NCBI RefSeq assembly: GCF_009870825.1
Contig: NZ_WTWY01000015.1
Coordinates: 1 to 64,000, forward strand
Origin: Paenibacillus sp. USDA918EY
Lineage (GTDB): Bacteria > Bacillota > Bacilli > Paenibacillales > Paenibacillaceae
DNA: 64,000 bases
Direction: 5' to 3'
The notes beneath the pieces were generated by a model. It saw nothing but the letters and a program-made list of their open reading frames with translations. It did not search any database and was not told the origin of the DNA. The position numbers were made by a program, and so were the translations under genes. This document shows, in pieces, positions 16,152 to 24,083 of the stretch (its first letter is position 1; every line of letters begins with the position of its first letter).

Positions 16152-16832
16152 ATGAATCAAGCACCTGAAATCATAGAACGCAGTCGCACGGATCGGGGGG
16201 ATATTCAGCTTCAAAAGAGGGAAGATCACTTTGAGATCATTTATAACGGCACGTTTCTGATGGCAACGTATAACGGGGAATCGGAACGGCTGTTGGTCAG
16301 AAGCGCGCTAAAAAAATGCAAACATCCGCAGCGCGTGCTGATCGGCGGCCTGGGCGTCGGTTTTTCGCTGGAAGAAGCATTATCGGATCCCGAAGTCGGG
16401 CGCGTGGACGTCGTCGAGATCGAGGAAGCGATCATTCGTTGGAACCGGGAGCAGCTTGCGCCCTATTCCGGATATGCGCTGGATAACCCGCGCACGAATG
16501 TGATTCATGCCGACCTGGTCCCATGGATGAGCGAAACGGATGCTTCCTATGACGCCATTTGCCTCGATATCGATAACGGACCGGATTGGACCGTGTCGGA
16601 ATCGAATACAGGCCTGTATTCGGATCAAGGCATTAATGCGGTCATCAGGCTGCTGCGCCCGCACGGAGTGGTTTCCTATTGGAGCGCTACCGCCTCGCCC
16701 GCTTTTGTTGATTATCTGAAGCTTTTTTTCGATGAAGTTGAGGTTTTGTCCATTCCCCAGCTGCGGGGAGAACCCGATTATGTTTATTTGGCGGCATCGC
16801 CAAAACGCAAACAGGACTCCTTTTCGTTGTAA
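16152..16832 (+). CDS. Spermidine synthase-like methyltransferase-fold protein
   Basis: The 226-residue protein belongs to the spermine/spermidine synthase superfamily. It has a Rossmann motif I, VLIGGLGVGFSLEEAL, near residues 57-72, an acidic motif VDVVEIEEAIIRWNRE near 82-97, and DAICLDIDNGPDW near 134-146. It is shorter than SpeE and lacks a clear polyamine-site Tyr/Asp set, so it may bind a nucleoside and act on another substrate. No speD or other polyamine gene is near. The ATG follows GGCAGGAGG. It appears monocistronic. Confidence 0.75.
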   Translation: MNQAPEIIERSRTDRGDIQLQKREDHFEIIYNGTFLMATYNGESERLLVRSALKKCKHPQRVLIGGLGVGFSLEEALSDPEVGRVDVVEIEEAIIRWNREQLAPYSGYALDNPRTNVIHADLVPWMSETDASYDAICLDIDNGPDWTVSESNTGLYSDQGINAVIRLLRPHGVVSYWSATASPAFVDYLKLFFDEVEVLSIPQLRGEPDYVYLAASPKRKQDSFSL

Positions 16833-16963
16833 ACGTCAGCGGAAAGCACATCGGCATCGCCCGCCGGGCCCGGGATTTCAAGATGATTCGCCATTTCATA
16901 TCAATATCGATAGAAAAAGAATGCGTCCAGAGAGAGGAGAAACCGTATGCTGGGTACCGTTTG

Positions 16964-17044
16964 ATGCAGTTCTTACACCTCGTCCAATACGGGTTTGTTA
17001 CGGGGACAGTGCTTCATGTCGAAGAAGGCCACGCGTTAGTTTAA
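16964..17044 (+). CDS. Possible 26-residue ORF restarted by TGATG coupling
   Basis: AGGAG at 16935 precedes an ATG at 16947 that opens a five-codon frame ending in TGA; the TGA overlaps a second ATG at 16964 (TGATG). The second frame encodes 26 residues, including YGFVTGTVLHVEEGHALV, which looks protein-like. This could be a leader peptide plus small protein, or a single small gene with a one-base defect. There is no family match, and the evidence is only the ribosome site and composition. Confidence 0.25.
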   Translation: MQFLHLVQYGFVTGTVLHVEEGHALV

Positions 17045-17105
17045 CGAGAATGGAGGGGGCTCGTCATTTTGCGTTCTTCATGGGAGAAATAAAGGAGAGG
17101 ATTGA

Positions 17106-19364
17106 GTGAAGAGAGCTATAGCTCTGTTTAATTTGGTGTTTTTTATTCCGGCGATCGTGTTGAGCTTTATGGTATGGAACGATTACTCCAGCCGGATGGA
17201 GGCGAGCGCGACAAACGCGGCGTCGTCCGGCCGCAGCCTGTTTTTTTTGGACCGCGGCAGCAGGGTGATGTCCATTGAAGAAGACGACGATACAGGATTA
17301 AAAGGGGAATTGTATGACGTCAAAACCAAGAAACTGCTGAAGGAAGTACCGCTCCAGTCCAACATACATAGACAGTTCGCCTCTTTTTACCAGGACGGGC
17401 GTTTGATTTTTATTACTTTAGATGATGTCAGCCGGGTAAACGTCAACGTGGTCGATGCCGAGGGCGGCGTAAAGGAGCTGGCGCAAGGAACGATGGAACT
17501 GTCGGGATTTCTGGACAGCAGCGTGCATTTATGGAAGGGGAAAGTCATCATTTCCGGCCAAACCCCCGGCAACGTCCCGTTTATTGCCCGGATGGATCGA
17601 GGGAAGCTGCAAAAGGCCGATCTGAACCAAAAAAATCTGCTGCCATCCAGAGCGACTTACATCCGGGATGTGACGGGGAGCTTTAAAAGCGATGCGGCCG
17701 TGCCCATGTTCGAGGTGGATCTGCATGACGGCCGGACGGCATACGTCAGCGGAATATTCAACCCGCAGCAGCTCCCCCTTGCGTATATCCAAAAAGAAAA
17801 CGAAACCTCCTTCGAAGCGGAAGAACATGCCGCCCGCCAATTCGCCGCCCGGTTCGGCCTAAACGACACCAACCTGCTCCAAGTGGACTCCGATGATCCC
17901 AAGCAGGTTCGAACTTATGACGCGGCGGCAAAAAAGCCGGGAAATGTGCTTCCGACGCCCATGCCGGTATACCAGGCGCATCTGTTCTCTCTGAACGACG
18001 ATGAGACGCTGATTGCCGGTTCCACAACCAAAGATGAAGCTGAAGGCCATGTTCTGGGATATGTGTACGATGAAAAAAAGAAGAGCTTTACGGACGTTTC
18101 GGCGCTCGTTTCTTTGATTCCATACGATGAGCTGAACAGCGACGAACTTTATTTCTACAAGGAAGCGGGAGACGACCGGTTATTTTATTCAAATTCGCAG
18201 GACTCCGCAGGATGGATGAACATCCGTGAGGGGGCTTTTAACGTATTAAGCGGCGAGACGTTTCGATCTTGGGTGCTTGGCAAGGAAGAATACCGCAAAT
18301 CTTTTCACAGCTTTGTCGATTACCTCAAACAGGGAGATGCGCTCGTTGTCAATTGGGCGATCTGGGTTATCATTCCGGTGTTTATGTTCGGTTCATTGGC
18401 TGTCCTGCCGCCGCTGCTGAACGCGTCCCGCAAACGAAAGCTGGAGCAAGGCATCGCCATTTCAGGGACCATTGCGTCCGTGACCGAAACGGGCACGTTT
18501 GTCAATAACCAGCCTTTGGTCCGATTTACGGTTCGTTTTCAAGATGAAGGCCGGATGAAGGAAGCCACGATCAAAAAAGTCGTCTCTTATTTGCATCCCG
18601 TCGGCGTGGGTGATCCGGTCATGATTAGCTACAACCGCAGCAAAAACAAAGCGATGTTTCTGACCTCCGCCGATGTTCCGGAAAATGCGGAGCCCGAGAT
18701 GATCGAACATGCCGTTTTGAAACGGATCGACGTTCACGGAAATGCGCTGCGGGGAAACGCGCTGCTGCTTCATTTTGAAGCCGGAGCTAACATCTATACG
18801 ATTCCCGTCGTGCAGGCGCCGGGTTTTGAATATCAAACAGGGGAAACGGCGTCGCTTATTCATATCGGGGGGATGATCCGTTTGTACGGTTATGGAAGCG
18901 GGCTCCGTCCGAACGATTCGGAGAGGCTTTCCGTGCAAGGGGAGATTACCCGGATCCGGCCTTGCGACGTGACGATCGGCGACCGGCGGCTGATGGTGTT
19001 CGAGACGCTGATAAGTTATGGCGAGGAGCGGCTGCGCAAAGTGAACAGCCAATTCGTTCCCCTGGGGCTTGATGTTCATGTGGGAGCGATCCTGCCGGCA
19101 TCCGTCAAAAAGGATGAGTTTGAAAAAGAAATCCGGCTGCTGCGGGGCAAACAGGGAAGCGCCAAAGTAACGGCCGTTTCGTTTGCGGGAACGACCGGCG
19201 ATCGGCCGTACGCCCGCATAACCGCATTGCGAAACGGAGAGGAGTATGCGATCGAGCAGTCGATCGAGCCGTCGTATGGGGTAGTCGTCGGGGACGAACT
19301 ATGGATCGCTTATGACGAACGGTCTCATGAAGCTGTCATCGTTCAGTATGCGGTGAATGGGTAA
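17106..19364 (+). CDS. Large membrane protein of unknown function
   Basis: The 752-residue protein has an N-terminal membrane segment (residues about 5-22), an extracytoplasmic region of roughly 390 residues, and a second membrane segment WAIWVIIPVFMFGSLAVLPP near 415-435. About 310 cytoplasmic residues follow. The latter contain two or three related beta-rich repeats, for example GTIASVTETGTFVNNQPLV and GDPVMISYNRSKNKAMF, resembling DUF3592-type domains. The function is not recognisable. It starts at GTG 17106 behind AAGGAGAGG. A strong bidirectional terminator separates it from the convergent signalling genes. Confidence 0.7.
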   Translation: MKRAIALFNLVFFIPAIVLSFMVWNDYSSRMEASATNAASSGRSLFFLDRGSRVMSIEEDDDTGLKGELYDVKTKKLLKEVPLQSNIHRQFASFYQDGRLIFITLDDVSRVNVNVVDAEGGVKELAQGTMELSGFLDSSVHLWKGKVIISGQTPGNVPFIARMDRGKLQKADLNQKNLLPSRATYIRDVTGSFKSDAAVPMFEVDLHDGRTAYVSGIFNPQQLPLAYIQKENETSFEAEEHAARQFAARFGLNDTNLLQVDSDDPKQVRTYDAAAKKPGNVLPTPMPVYQAHLFSLNDDETLIAGSTTKDEAEGHVLGYVYDEKKKSFTDVSALVSLIPYDELNSDELYFYKEAGDDRLFYSNSQDSAGWMNIREGAFNVLSGETFRSWVLGKEEYRKSFHSFVDYLKQGDALVVNWAIWVIIPVFMFGSLAVLPPLLNASRKRKLEQGIAISGTIASVTETGTFVNNQPLVRFTVRFQDEGRMKEATIKKVVSYLHPVGVGDPVMISYNRSKNKAMFLTSADVPENAEPEMIEHAVLKRIDVHGNALRGNALLLHFEAGANIYTIPVVQAPGFEYQTGETASLIHIGGMIRLYGYGSGLRPNDSERLSVQGEITRIRPCDVTIGDRRLMVFETLISYGEERLRKVNSQFVPLGLDVHVGAILPASVKKDEFEKEIRLLRGKQGSAKVTAVSFAGTTGDRPYARITALRNGEEYAIEQSIEPSYGVVVGDELWIAYDERSHEAVIVQYAVNG

Positions 19365-19365
19365 C

Positions 19366-19405
19366 AAAAAATCATCTGCAGAAAACCGCTCTGCAGATGA
19401 TTTTT
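19366..19405. terminator. Bidirectional terminator
   Basis: AAAAATCATCTGCAG and CTGCAGATGATTTTT form a perfect 15-base stem around a 9-base loop, with A and T runs on both sides. It serves the plus-strand membrane protein and the minus-strand receptor/propeptide unit. Confidence 0.9.
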
Positions 19406-19432
19406 CTTGTCTTAGCGTTAACTTATGACAGA

Positions 19433-19549
19433 TTAATGTTCTGCGCCGTGATCCAGCGGAGCGATGGTGCCTGTGCCGGGAGCGGCGGAGACCGGAATGG
19501 CGATAGCGACAGACAATACGAGAACTGCGGACAGAATGAATTTTTTCAT
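19433..19549 (-). CDS. Secreted signalling propeptide 1 (Phr/AloP-like)
   Basis: This is a 38-residue prepeptide with a basic start (MKKF), a hydrophobic core and a probable signal-peptidase site after PVSA, leaving a mature tail APGTGTIAPLDHGAEH. The ATG directly follows the TAA of the receptor gene (TAAATG), so the two are translationally coupled. This is the arrangement of Rap-Phr and of the Paenibacillus AloR-AloP quorum-sensing pairs, whose mature peptides are short C-terminal fragments containing an HG motif. The tail shares GTG, PL and (D/N)HG with the second propeptide at 27474-27605. It ends before the bidirectional terminator. Confidence 0.8.
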   Translation of the reverse strand: MKKFILSAVLVLSVAIAIPVSAAPGTGTIAPLDHGAEH

Positions 19550-20362
19550 TTAAATCACAACCCTTTCCATAATATTGGTAATATGCAAATGAAAATGGTC
19601 AACTTGTTCCGCGCTAGCAAATTGTCGAAGGGATTCAAAATAAACAACAGCCTGCTTGTAGAATTTGTCGTTTTCAAGCTTGTCGGTAGAGGTGAGCAGC
19701 CTTAACGTGTAATCGATGGCAGCCTTGTAATCGGAGTGGGCGATTTTGTACTTGATGATGCCTAGCAGGAAATTATGAAGATACGATGTATCGATCACGC
19801 CTTGCGAACTGTTGTTCAACAGGTCGGAAATATGCTGGGAGAACAGCGTGAGCTCGTGATCGATGTTGAGGTTGAACTTGTTGGCCGTTTTAATGATCGA
19901 CATTAAGCCTGGCAATACTTCTTTGGGATTTTCGCGCAAAAATTCAACGTAGTGGCGGAGGATGTCGGTTTCGCCCGAAAGCAGCAGCACTTCCAGCCGA
20001 TTAGGTTCCGAGATGTACTTGTAATAGCGAACCTCCCGCAATGCTTCCTCGTCCAGCGGCTTAAACCAGCTTAGATCGGAATATTGATCGATACATCTCA
20101 AAGCTTCCCCGTAATGTTCAAGCTCCTTGTAAGCAAGGCCTTTCATCAGTAAACTATATCCATAATAGTAAACCAGATGCCGGGAGGGCTTTGTGTATTG
20201 ATCGGAGATGTCGCGGCGGTATTCATAGATGTCTTGAACCCGCTTGTAGAGCGAATCCGATAACTCCAACAGCTTGTCCCATAATTCGAAGGAATAAGTC
20301 ATTTTCAGCATTTTCGTGACTACGTCCAGGTCCATCTTATCGATTTCGATAACTTCGTCTAT
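19550..20362 (-). CDS. TPR-type peptide receptor 1 (Rap/AloR-like), probable AUA start
   Basis: The helical, TPR-like cytoplasmic protein has about 270 residues. Segments such as MKGLAYKELEHYGEALRCID and YKAAIDYTLRLL are typical TPR helices. It is homologous along its length to the receptor at 27559-28407 (shared IDQY-DLS, LPGL, NFLLGIIKYK-like positions). No helix-turn-helix is visible, so it would act by protein-protein contact as Rap proteins do. The first ATG (20335) has no ribosome site, whereas AGGAGGTGA (20370-20378) sits seven bases before an in-frame ATA at 20362, and that start gives an N terminus matching the paralogue in length. The propeptide gene follows directly. Confidence 0.78.
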   Translation of the reverse strand: MDEVIEIDKMDLDVVTKMLKMTYSFELWDKLLELSDSLYKRVQDIYEYRRDISDQYTKPSRHLVYYYGYSLLMKGLAYKELEHYGEALRCIDQYSDLSWFKPLDEEALREVRYYKYISEPNRLEVLLLSGETDILRHYVEFLRENPKEVLPGLMSIIKTANKFNLNIDHELTLFSQHISDLLNNSSQGVIDTSYLHNFLLGIIKYKIAHSDYKAAIDYTLRLLTSTDKLENDKFYKQAVVYFESLRQFASAEQVDHFHLHITNIMERVVI

Positions 20363-20576
20363 TTTGACTTCACCTCCTATTACTTACAGGAATTGTATAT
20401 ATCATACTAAATGTTTGATGAAGGGTCAATAAATATATGGAAAAAAAGGAAGAAAAATGATGGCGGAAAAGAAAGATTAGGAAGGAATGAAACATGGTTA
20501 CGTCAAATGCCGTCCAACTCTAGCGATGTTCGAAGAAATCAAATATTAAGGTTTACGTTACGAAGGGGGGATGAGT

Positions 20577-21764
20577 ATGAATGAACGCTACACAAACGCT
20601 TCAGTCGGCCGCCGGACGTACGGAAATCTTCAGCCTGGACACGCCCTTAGCGCGGAGATGAAAGACAAGCTTCGGAGCCTTCCCGGCGCTCCCGGCGTGT
20701 ACATCATGAAAGACGCCGGGGGCGGAATTCTGTACGTCGGAAAGTCCAAACATCTAAAAAACCGGGTAAATTCGTATTTCCACCAATCCAAGTCCCACGC
20801 GCCGAAAATCCAAAAGCTCGTCCGGCATGTCAAGGAATTGGAAATCATCCGCACGGATACCGAATTCGAAGCCTTTTTGCTGGAATGCAGCCTCATTCAC
20901 AAGTTCAAACCTATGTATAACCGCAAAATGAAAAATCCCGCCTCGTATTCGTACATCATCATCCCGGCGTCTGCGGGGCTGCGCCATTTCGAAACGTCCC
21001 CCCATCCGCAGCCGGCCCCGGGAGACGACGTTTTTGGACCTTATCCCGCAAGTCAAACGGCGGTTGAAAAAGCGGTGCAAACCATTCTTGAATGCTTGAA
21101 AATCGGCTGCAGTCCTGCGGCCGCGGCAAACGCTCCCTGTTTGAACCATTCGATCGGCTTATGCTTGGGGATGTGCATGGGAGGGGATCAACTGAAGAAA
21201 TACCACTGGCAGATGAACCGTTTGATCGGACTGCTGAAAGGGACCGACCGAAGCTTGTGCGAAGAATTGGAAGGGAACATGGCGGAAGCGGCGGAACGGT
21301 TCGATTTTGAATCGGCCGCCAAGTACAGGGATGTGCTGCAATCCATCCGCTTCCTGGAACAAAAAGAGAAAGTCATCGGATTTGCCGGAAACAACCCCAA
21401 TGTGGTCTTATACGAACAGTTAGACATGAATACGATCAAGCTGTTTTTCGTCAAAAGGCATACCGTCCTCTTCAGCCGCGTCTATCCGATTGGAAGCGAT
21501 CGGGAGAAGGAACAGTTAATAACGGAGGCGGAGGTGCTCGCTCGGGCTTGTTTTAAGCAGGACGCAAGCGCGTACGCTTCCGAAATAAGCAGGGATGAAA
21601 TCGATGAAGCCCAGATTATTTACAGCTATGTGCAAAGCCATCCCGGCCAAACGGCGCTCATTCCGGATGCCTGGCTTGATTCGCGATCGTCCGCAGAACT
21701 AAGCGATGCGTTGCGTGCATTATTTTTGGACAACCAGACAGAAGATGAACAGCATAAGATATAA
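20577..21764 (+). CDS. Short UvrC-like GIY-YIG endonuclease (Cho-like)
   Basis: The protein has 395 residues. The N-terminal GIY-YIG domain has the segments GVYIMKDAGGGILYVGKSKH near 40-59 and the catalytic Glu in LLECSLIHKFKPMYN near 100-114. A cysteine-rich insert (CLNHSIGLCLGMCMGG) and a UVR-type segment (FDFESAAKYRDVLQSI) near 240-255 follow, as in UvrC. It ends at about the point where UvrC would begin its RNase H-like and HhH domains, so it should make at most one of the two UvrC incisions, like E. coli Cho. AAGGGGGG precedes ATG 20577; an ATG at 20571 lies too close to it. Confidence 0.82.
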   Translation: MNERYTNASVGRRTYGNLQPGHALSAEMKDKLRSLPGAPGVYIMKDAGGGILYVGKSKHLKNRVNSYFHQSKSHAPKIQKLVRHVKELEIIRTDTEFEAFLLECSLIHKFKPMYNRKMKNPASYSYIIIPASAGLRHFETSPHPQPAPGDDVFGPYPASQTAVEKAVQTILECLKIGCSPAAAANAPCLNHSIGLCLGMCMGGDQLKKYHWQMNRLIGLLKGTDRSLCEELEGNMAEAAERFDFESAAKYRDVLQSIRFLEQKEKVIGFAGNNPNVVLYEQLDMNTIKLFFVKRHTVLFSRVYPIGSDREKEQLITEAEVLARACFKQDASAYASEISRDEIDEAQIIYSYVQSHPGQTALIPDAWLDSRSSAELSDALRALFLDNQTEDEQHKI

Positions 21765-21932
21765 GTGAATTTACTCAAACATCATAACCTCGGCCCCGTT
21801 TCCGGGGTTATATATTATGATGCCGGCAATCGGAAAAGCATGCCGTAAAAAGCAAGAGAACAGGAAAAGACGCGTGACGCGTGTCGGCGGAAGAAGTCTA
21901 TCATCTCATAAAGAAATGTGGGGGTTGGCTTT

Positions 21933-22316
21933 ATGGCAAAAACGCAGCTCGAAGATATGGGAGAACGATTAAAAACGGCCAGAATCAACCGCAAACTGAC
22001 GAAAAATGAAGTCTATTGGCGAACGCAAATCCAGCCGGATACCCTCGGCTTATACGAGACGGCCCAAACGGAGCCGGACCTGCTATCGCTTGCCAAGCTT
22101 TCAGATGCATACCGGGTTTCGCTGGATTGGCTCATTACGGGATTCGAGTTCCATTCGAAAAGCAGGCTGATGCAGGCCGAAGCGGGAGATGAAGCGGCTG
22201 CAGCGCATCGTACGGGAGCAGTCGCGCATCATCGGAACGATCCGGGAAACGGTAAACGGAGGGATCCCCGGAAACGAATCGACAATAAGAAAACGGGAAC
22301 CTGGCCTTGGCGCTAA
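21933..22316 (+). CDS. XRE-family regulator with probable frame disruption
   Basis: Residues 1-70 form an XRE-type helix-turn-helix domain (MGERLKTARINRKLTKNEVYW, with Q-P-D-T-L-GLYE and LAKLSDAYRVSLDWLITG). After about residue 80 the frame becomes low-complexity and coding-unlike. In the +1 frame, from about 22182 to the TAA at 22347, a coherent helical sequence appears, REMKRLQRIVREQSRIIGTI and onwards. This suggests a single-base indel near 22165-22190, either in the genome or in the sequence. The intact product would be about 137 residues. The YcgL-like gene follows directly. Confidence 0.6.
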   Translation: MAKTQLEDMGERLKTARINRKLTKNEVYWRTQIQPDTLGLYETAQTEPDLLSLAKLSDAYRVSLDWLITGFEFHSKSRLMQAEAGDEAAAAHRTGAVAHHRNDPGNGKRRDPRKRIDNKKTGTWPWR

Positions 22317-22369
22317 AAAGGCGTTTGCGGGCGATCAACGGGTTTAACACGGATAGGAGAGTACATCGC

Positions 22370-23146
22370 TTGAAACAAATAATTGCAGAAAAAATCCTAG
22401 ACATCGAACGTCAACATGAGGTAAAAATATTGTTCGCCGTCGAATCCGGCAGCCGGGCCTGGGGGTTTCCGTCACAGGACAGCGATTACGATGTGCGGTT
22501 TGTCTATGTCCATCGTCCGGAATGGTATTTGTCCATCGACGAAAAGCGGGACGTCATCGAAATGCCGATCAACGACCAATTGGACATGAGCGGCTGGGAT
22601 ATCCGGAAAGCGCTGAAGCTGTTTCGGAAATCGAACCCGCCGCTGCTGGAATGGCTTGTTTCGGATATTTCGTATTATGAGGCTTACGGTTTCAAAGAGG
22701 AGATGCTTGCTTTAAGAAACCGCGTGTTTTCTCCTAAAGCGTCGGTACATCACTATCTGCACATGGCGCAAGGGAACTTTCGGCAATATTTGCAGGGAGA
22801 AGAGGTCAGGATCAAAAAGTATTTTTACGTCCTCAGGCCGCTCCTTGCCTGCAAATGGATCGAAAAATACAATGCGAATCCGCCGATTTCGTTCCAGGAT
22901 CTCGTTTGCGATCTCGTAACGGAGCCTTCGCTAAAAACGGCCATCGAAGACCTGTTACGCCGGAAAATGGCCGGCGAAGAATTACATCTCGAGAAGCGGG
23001 TGGATGTCATCAACGATTTCGTCGAGCGGGAAATGGAGCGTTTGACCGAATTCGCGAAGTCGGCGCAATCCGATTTGGAAGACCCGACGGAGCGGCTGGA
23101 CGAGCTGTACCGGAAGTATTTGAAAATCGTTTGGAATTTCGGATAG
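22370..23146 (+). CDS. Predicted nucleotidyltransferase, YcgL family
   Basis: The 258-residue protein resembles B. subtilis YcgL (COG3541). It has the nucleotidyltransferase motif FAVESGSRAWGFPSQDSDYD near residues 22-41, including the two Asp of the DxD motif, followed by VRFVYVHRPEWYL and a helical C-terminal domain. The biochemical role of this family is not established. The start is a TTG behind AGGAGAG; an upstream ATG at 22307 would add residues unlike the family. A clean terminator follows. Confidence 0.8.
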   Translation: MKQIIAEKILDIERQHEVKILFAVESGSRAWGFPSQDSDYDVRFVYVHRPEWYLSIDEKRDVIEMPINDQLDMSGWDIRKALKLFRKSNPPLLEWLVSDISYYEAYGFKEEMLALRNRVFSPKASVHHYLHMAQGNFRQYLQGEEVRIKKYFYVLRPLLACKWIEKYNANPPISFQDLVCDLVTEPSLKTAIEDLLRRKMAGEELHLEKRVDVINDFVEREMERLTEFAKSAQSDLEDPTERLDELYRKYLKIVWNFG

Positions 23147-23170
23147 AACAAACGCATAGCCGGTTTTTGG

Positions 23171-23197
23171 AAGGCCGATCGGGAGATCGGCTTTTTC
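23171..23197 (+). terminator. Rho-independent terminator
   Basis: GGCCGATC and GATCGGCT pair around GGGA and are followed by TTTTT. Confidence 0.8.
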
Positions 23198-23251
23198 ATC
23201 CGAATAAGAAAGTAATGCAGTATATCCTTTCTTTATGGAGTCGAGCTTTTT

Positions 23252-23470
23252 TCAGAGTACTGTTTGGCTGCAGGCTGCATCCGGATGATCTCTTAAATAA
23301 TTTCTTATGAGAAGGTTATTTGCCCATTGCTCTCCGTTCCAAATAACGACAGCAAGATTAAAGGAAAATTCCCGCCGCTTCCGAAAATAGAGTCTCCCCA
23401 CACCAATTTCCCCGAATCCTTCATAACCCAGTTCCATTAAGTTGTTCGTGACCGAGCTGTTGCAGCCCGA
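23252..23470 (-). pseudogene. Remnant of a GrpB/UPF0157 family gene
   Basis: On the minus strand, MELGYEGFGEIGVGRLYFRK and VVIWNGEQWANNLLIRNYLR with HPDAA match the central and C-terminal parts of GrpB-type proteins (LGYE...YFRK...WxxxLLFRDYLRxHP). The N-terminal half, including the GSTS region, is missing, and the frame ends early after a run of unrelated residues. It fills part of the otherwise empty interval 23197-23575, in which I see nothing else. Confidence 0.5.
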
Positions 23471-23575
23471 TAAAGGATGTTATACAGGTCAGAGTTATCA
23501 AGTATGAAGATCCATTTGGATACGGATATTTTGACTAATGTTGTGGTTGGGAGGGATTTATATCCAAGGTGCTGT

Positions 23576-23773
23576 TTAATGCCTGTTCAGGATAACTGCC
23601 CAGATAAGTAGCGCACCCAGAATTAGGGACAAAATACCGCGAATCCGAGTGAACTTTAAACGTTTAGTTGTCGCATACGGATCGCCAAATCCGCCAAACC
23701 ACCTTGCATTTGGTCTTAAGATCGCAAATAGACCATAAGCAAATACAAAAATACCAAACAGTGTCAAAGCCAT
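23576..23773 (-). CDS. Small two-TM membrane protein (DUF6199-like)
   Basis: The 65-residue protein has two hydrophobic segments, FGIFVFAYGLFAIL and GILSLILGALLIWAVIL, flanking a polar loop with an ARWFGGFGDPYATTKR pattern. The same architecture is found in the protein at 52230-52433. AAAAGGAG lies nine bases before ATG 23773. Its function is unknown. A 26-residue membrane peptide ORF lies just upstream on the same strand. Confidence 0.6.
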   Translation of the reverse strand: MALTLFGIFVFAYGLFAILRPNARWFGGFGDPYATTKRLKFTRIRGILSLILGALLIWAVILNRH

Positions 23774-23853
23774 GCGAATCAACTCCTTTTAATATATAAC
23801 GCAGCGATATGCAAATAGTTACAATTTAACACTGGAGGGGACAAGCCTCCATG

Positions 23854-23934
23854 TCACTTACGTTTTTTAACACCCAAAAGTCCGCCAAATACAACAATGC
23901 CTATAATCAAAACAAGCCAAAAAGCGATACCCAA
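23854..23934 (-). CDS. Possible 26-residue single-TM peptide
   Basis: The frame starts at TTG 23934, nine bases after GAGGAG, and encodes one membrane helix, AFWLVLIIGIVVFGGLLGV, followed by a basic tail KKRK. An in-frame TTG at 23943 touches the ribosome site. Inside-positive topology and the good ribosome site make it a plausible small membrane protein co-transcribed with the gene at 23576. No family is recognised. Confidence 0.4.
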   Translation of the reverse strand: MGIAFWLVLIIGIVVFGGLLGVKKRK

Positions 23935-24083
23935 ATCAACCAACTCCTCTATGTATAAGAAACGCTATCAAAAGCAAATAAACATTTAAGCACAGGAAGG
24001 TTTACGGAAATCCCCACCCGCTTTTATTGGTATATTGTAAGCCCCCATGCGAGACTTTGCCTGTTTACGGTCCGTGCAACGCG

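Noticed and set aside
16732..17109. A 125-codon plus-strand frame overlapping the end of the spermidine-synthase-like gene
   Set aside because: It begins inside that gene in another frame, has no ribosome site at its start and has shuffled composition.
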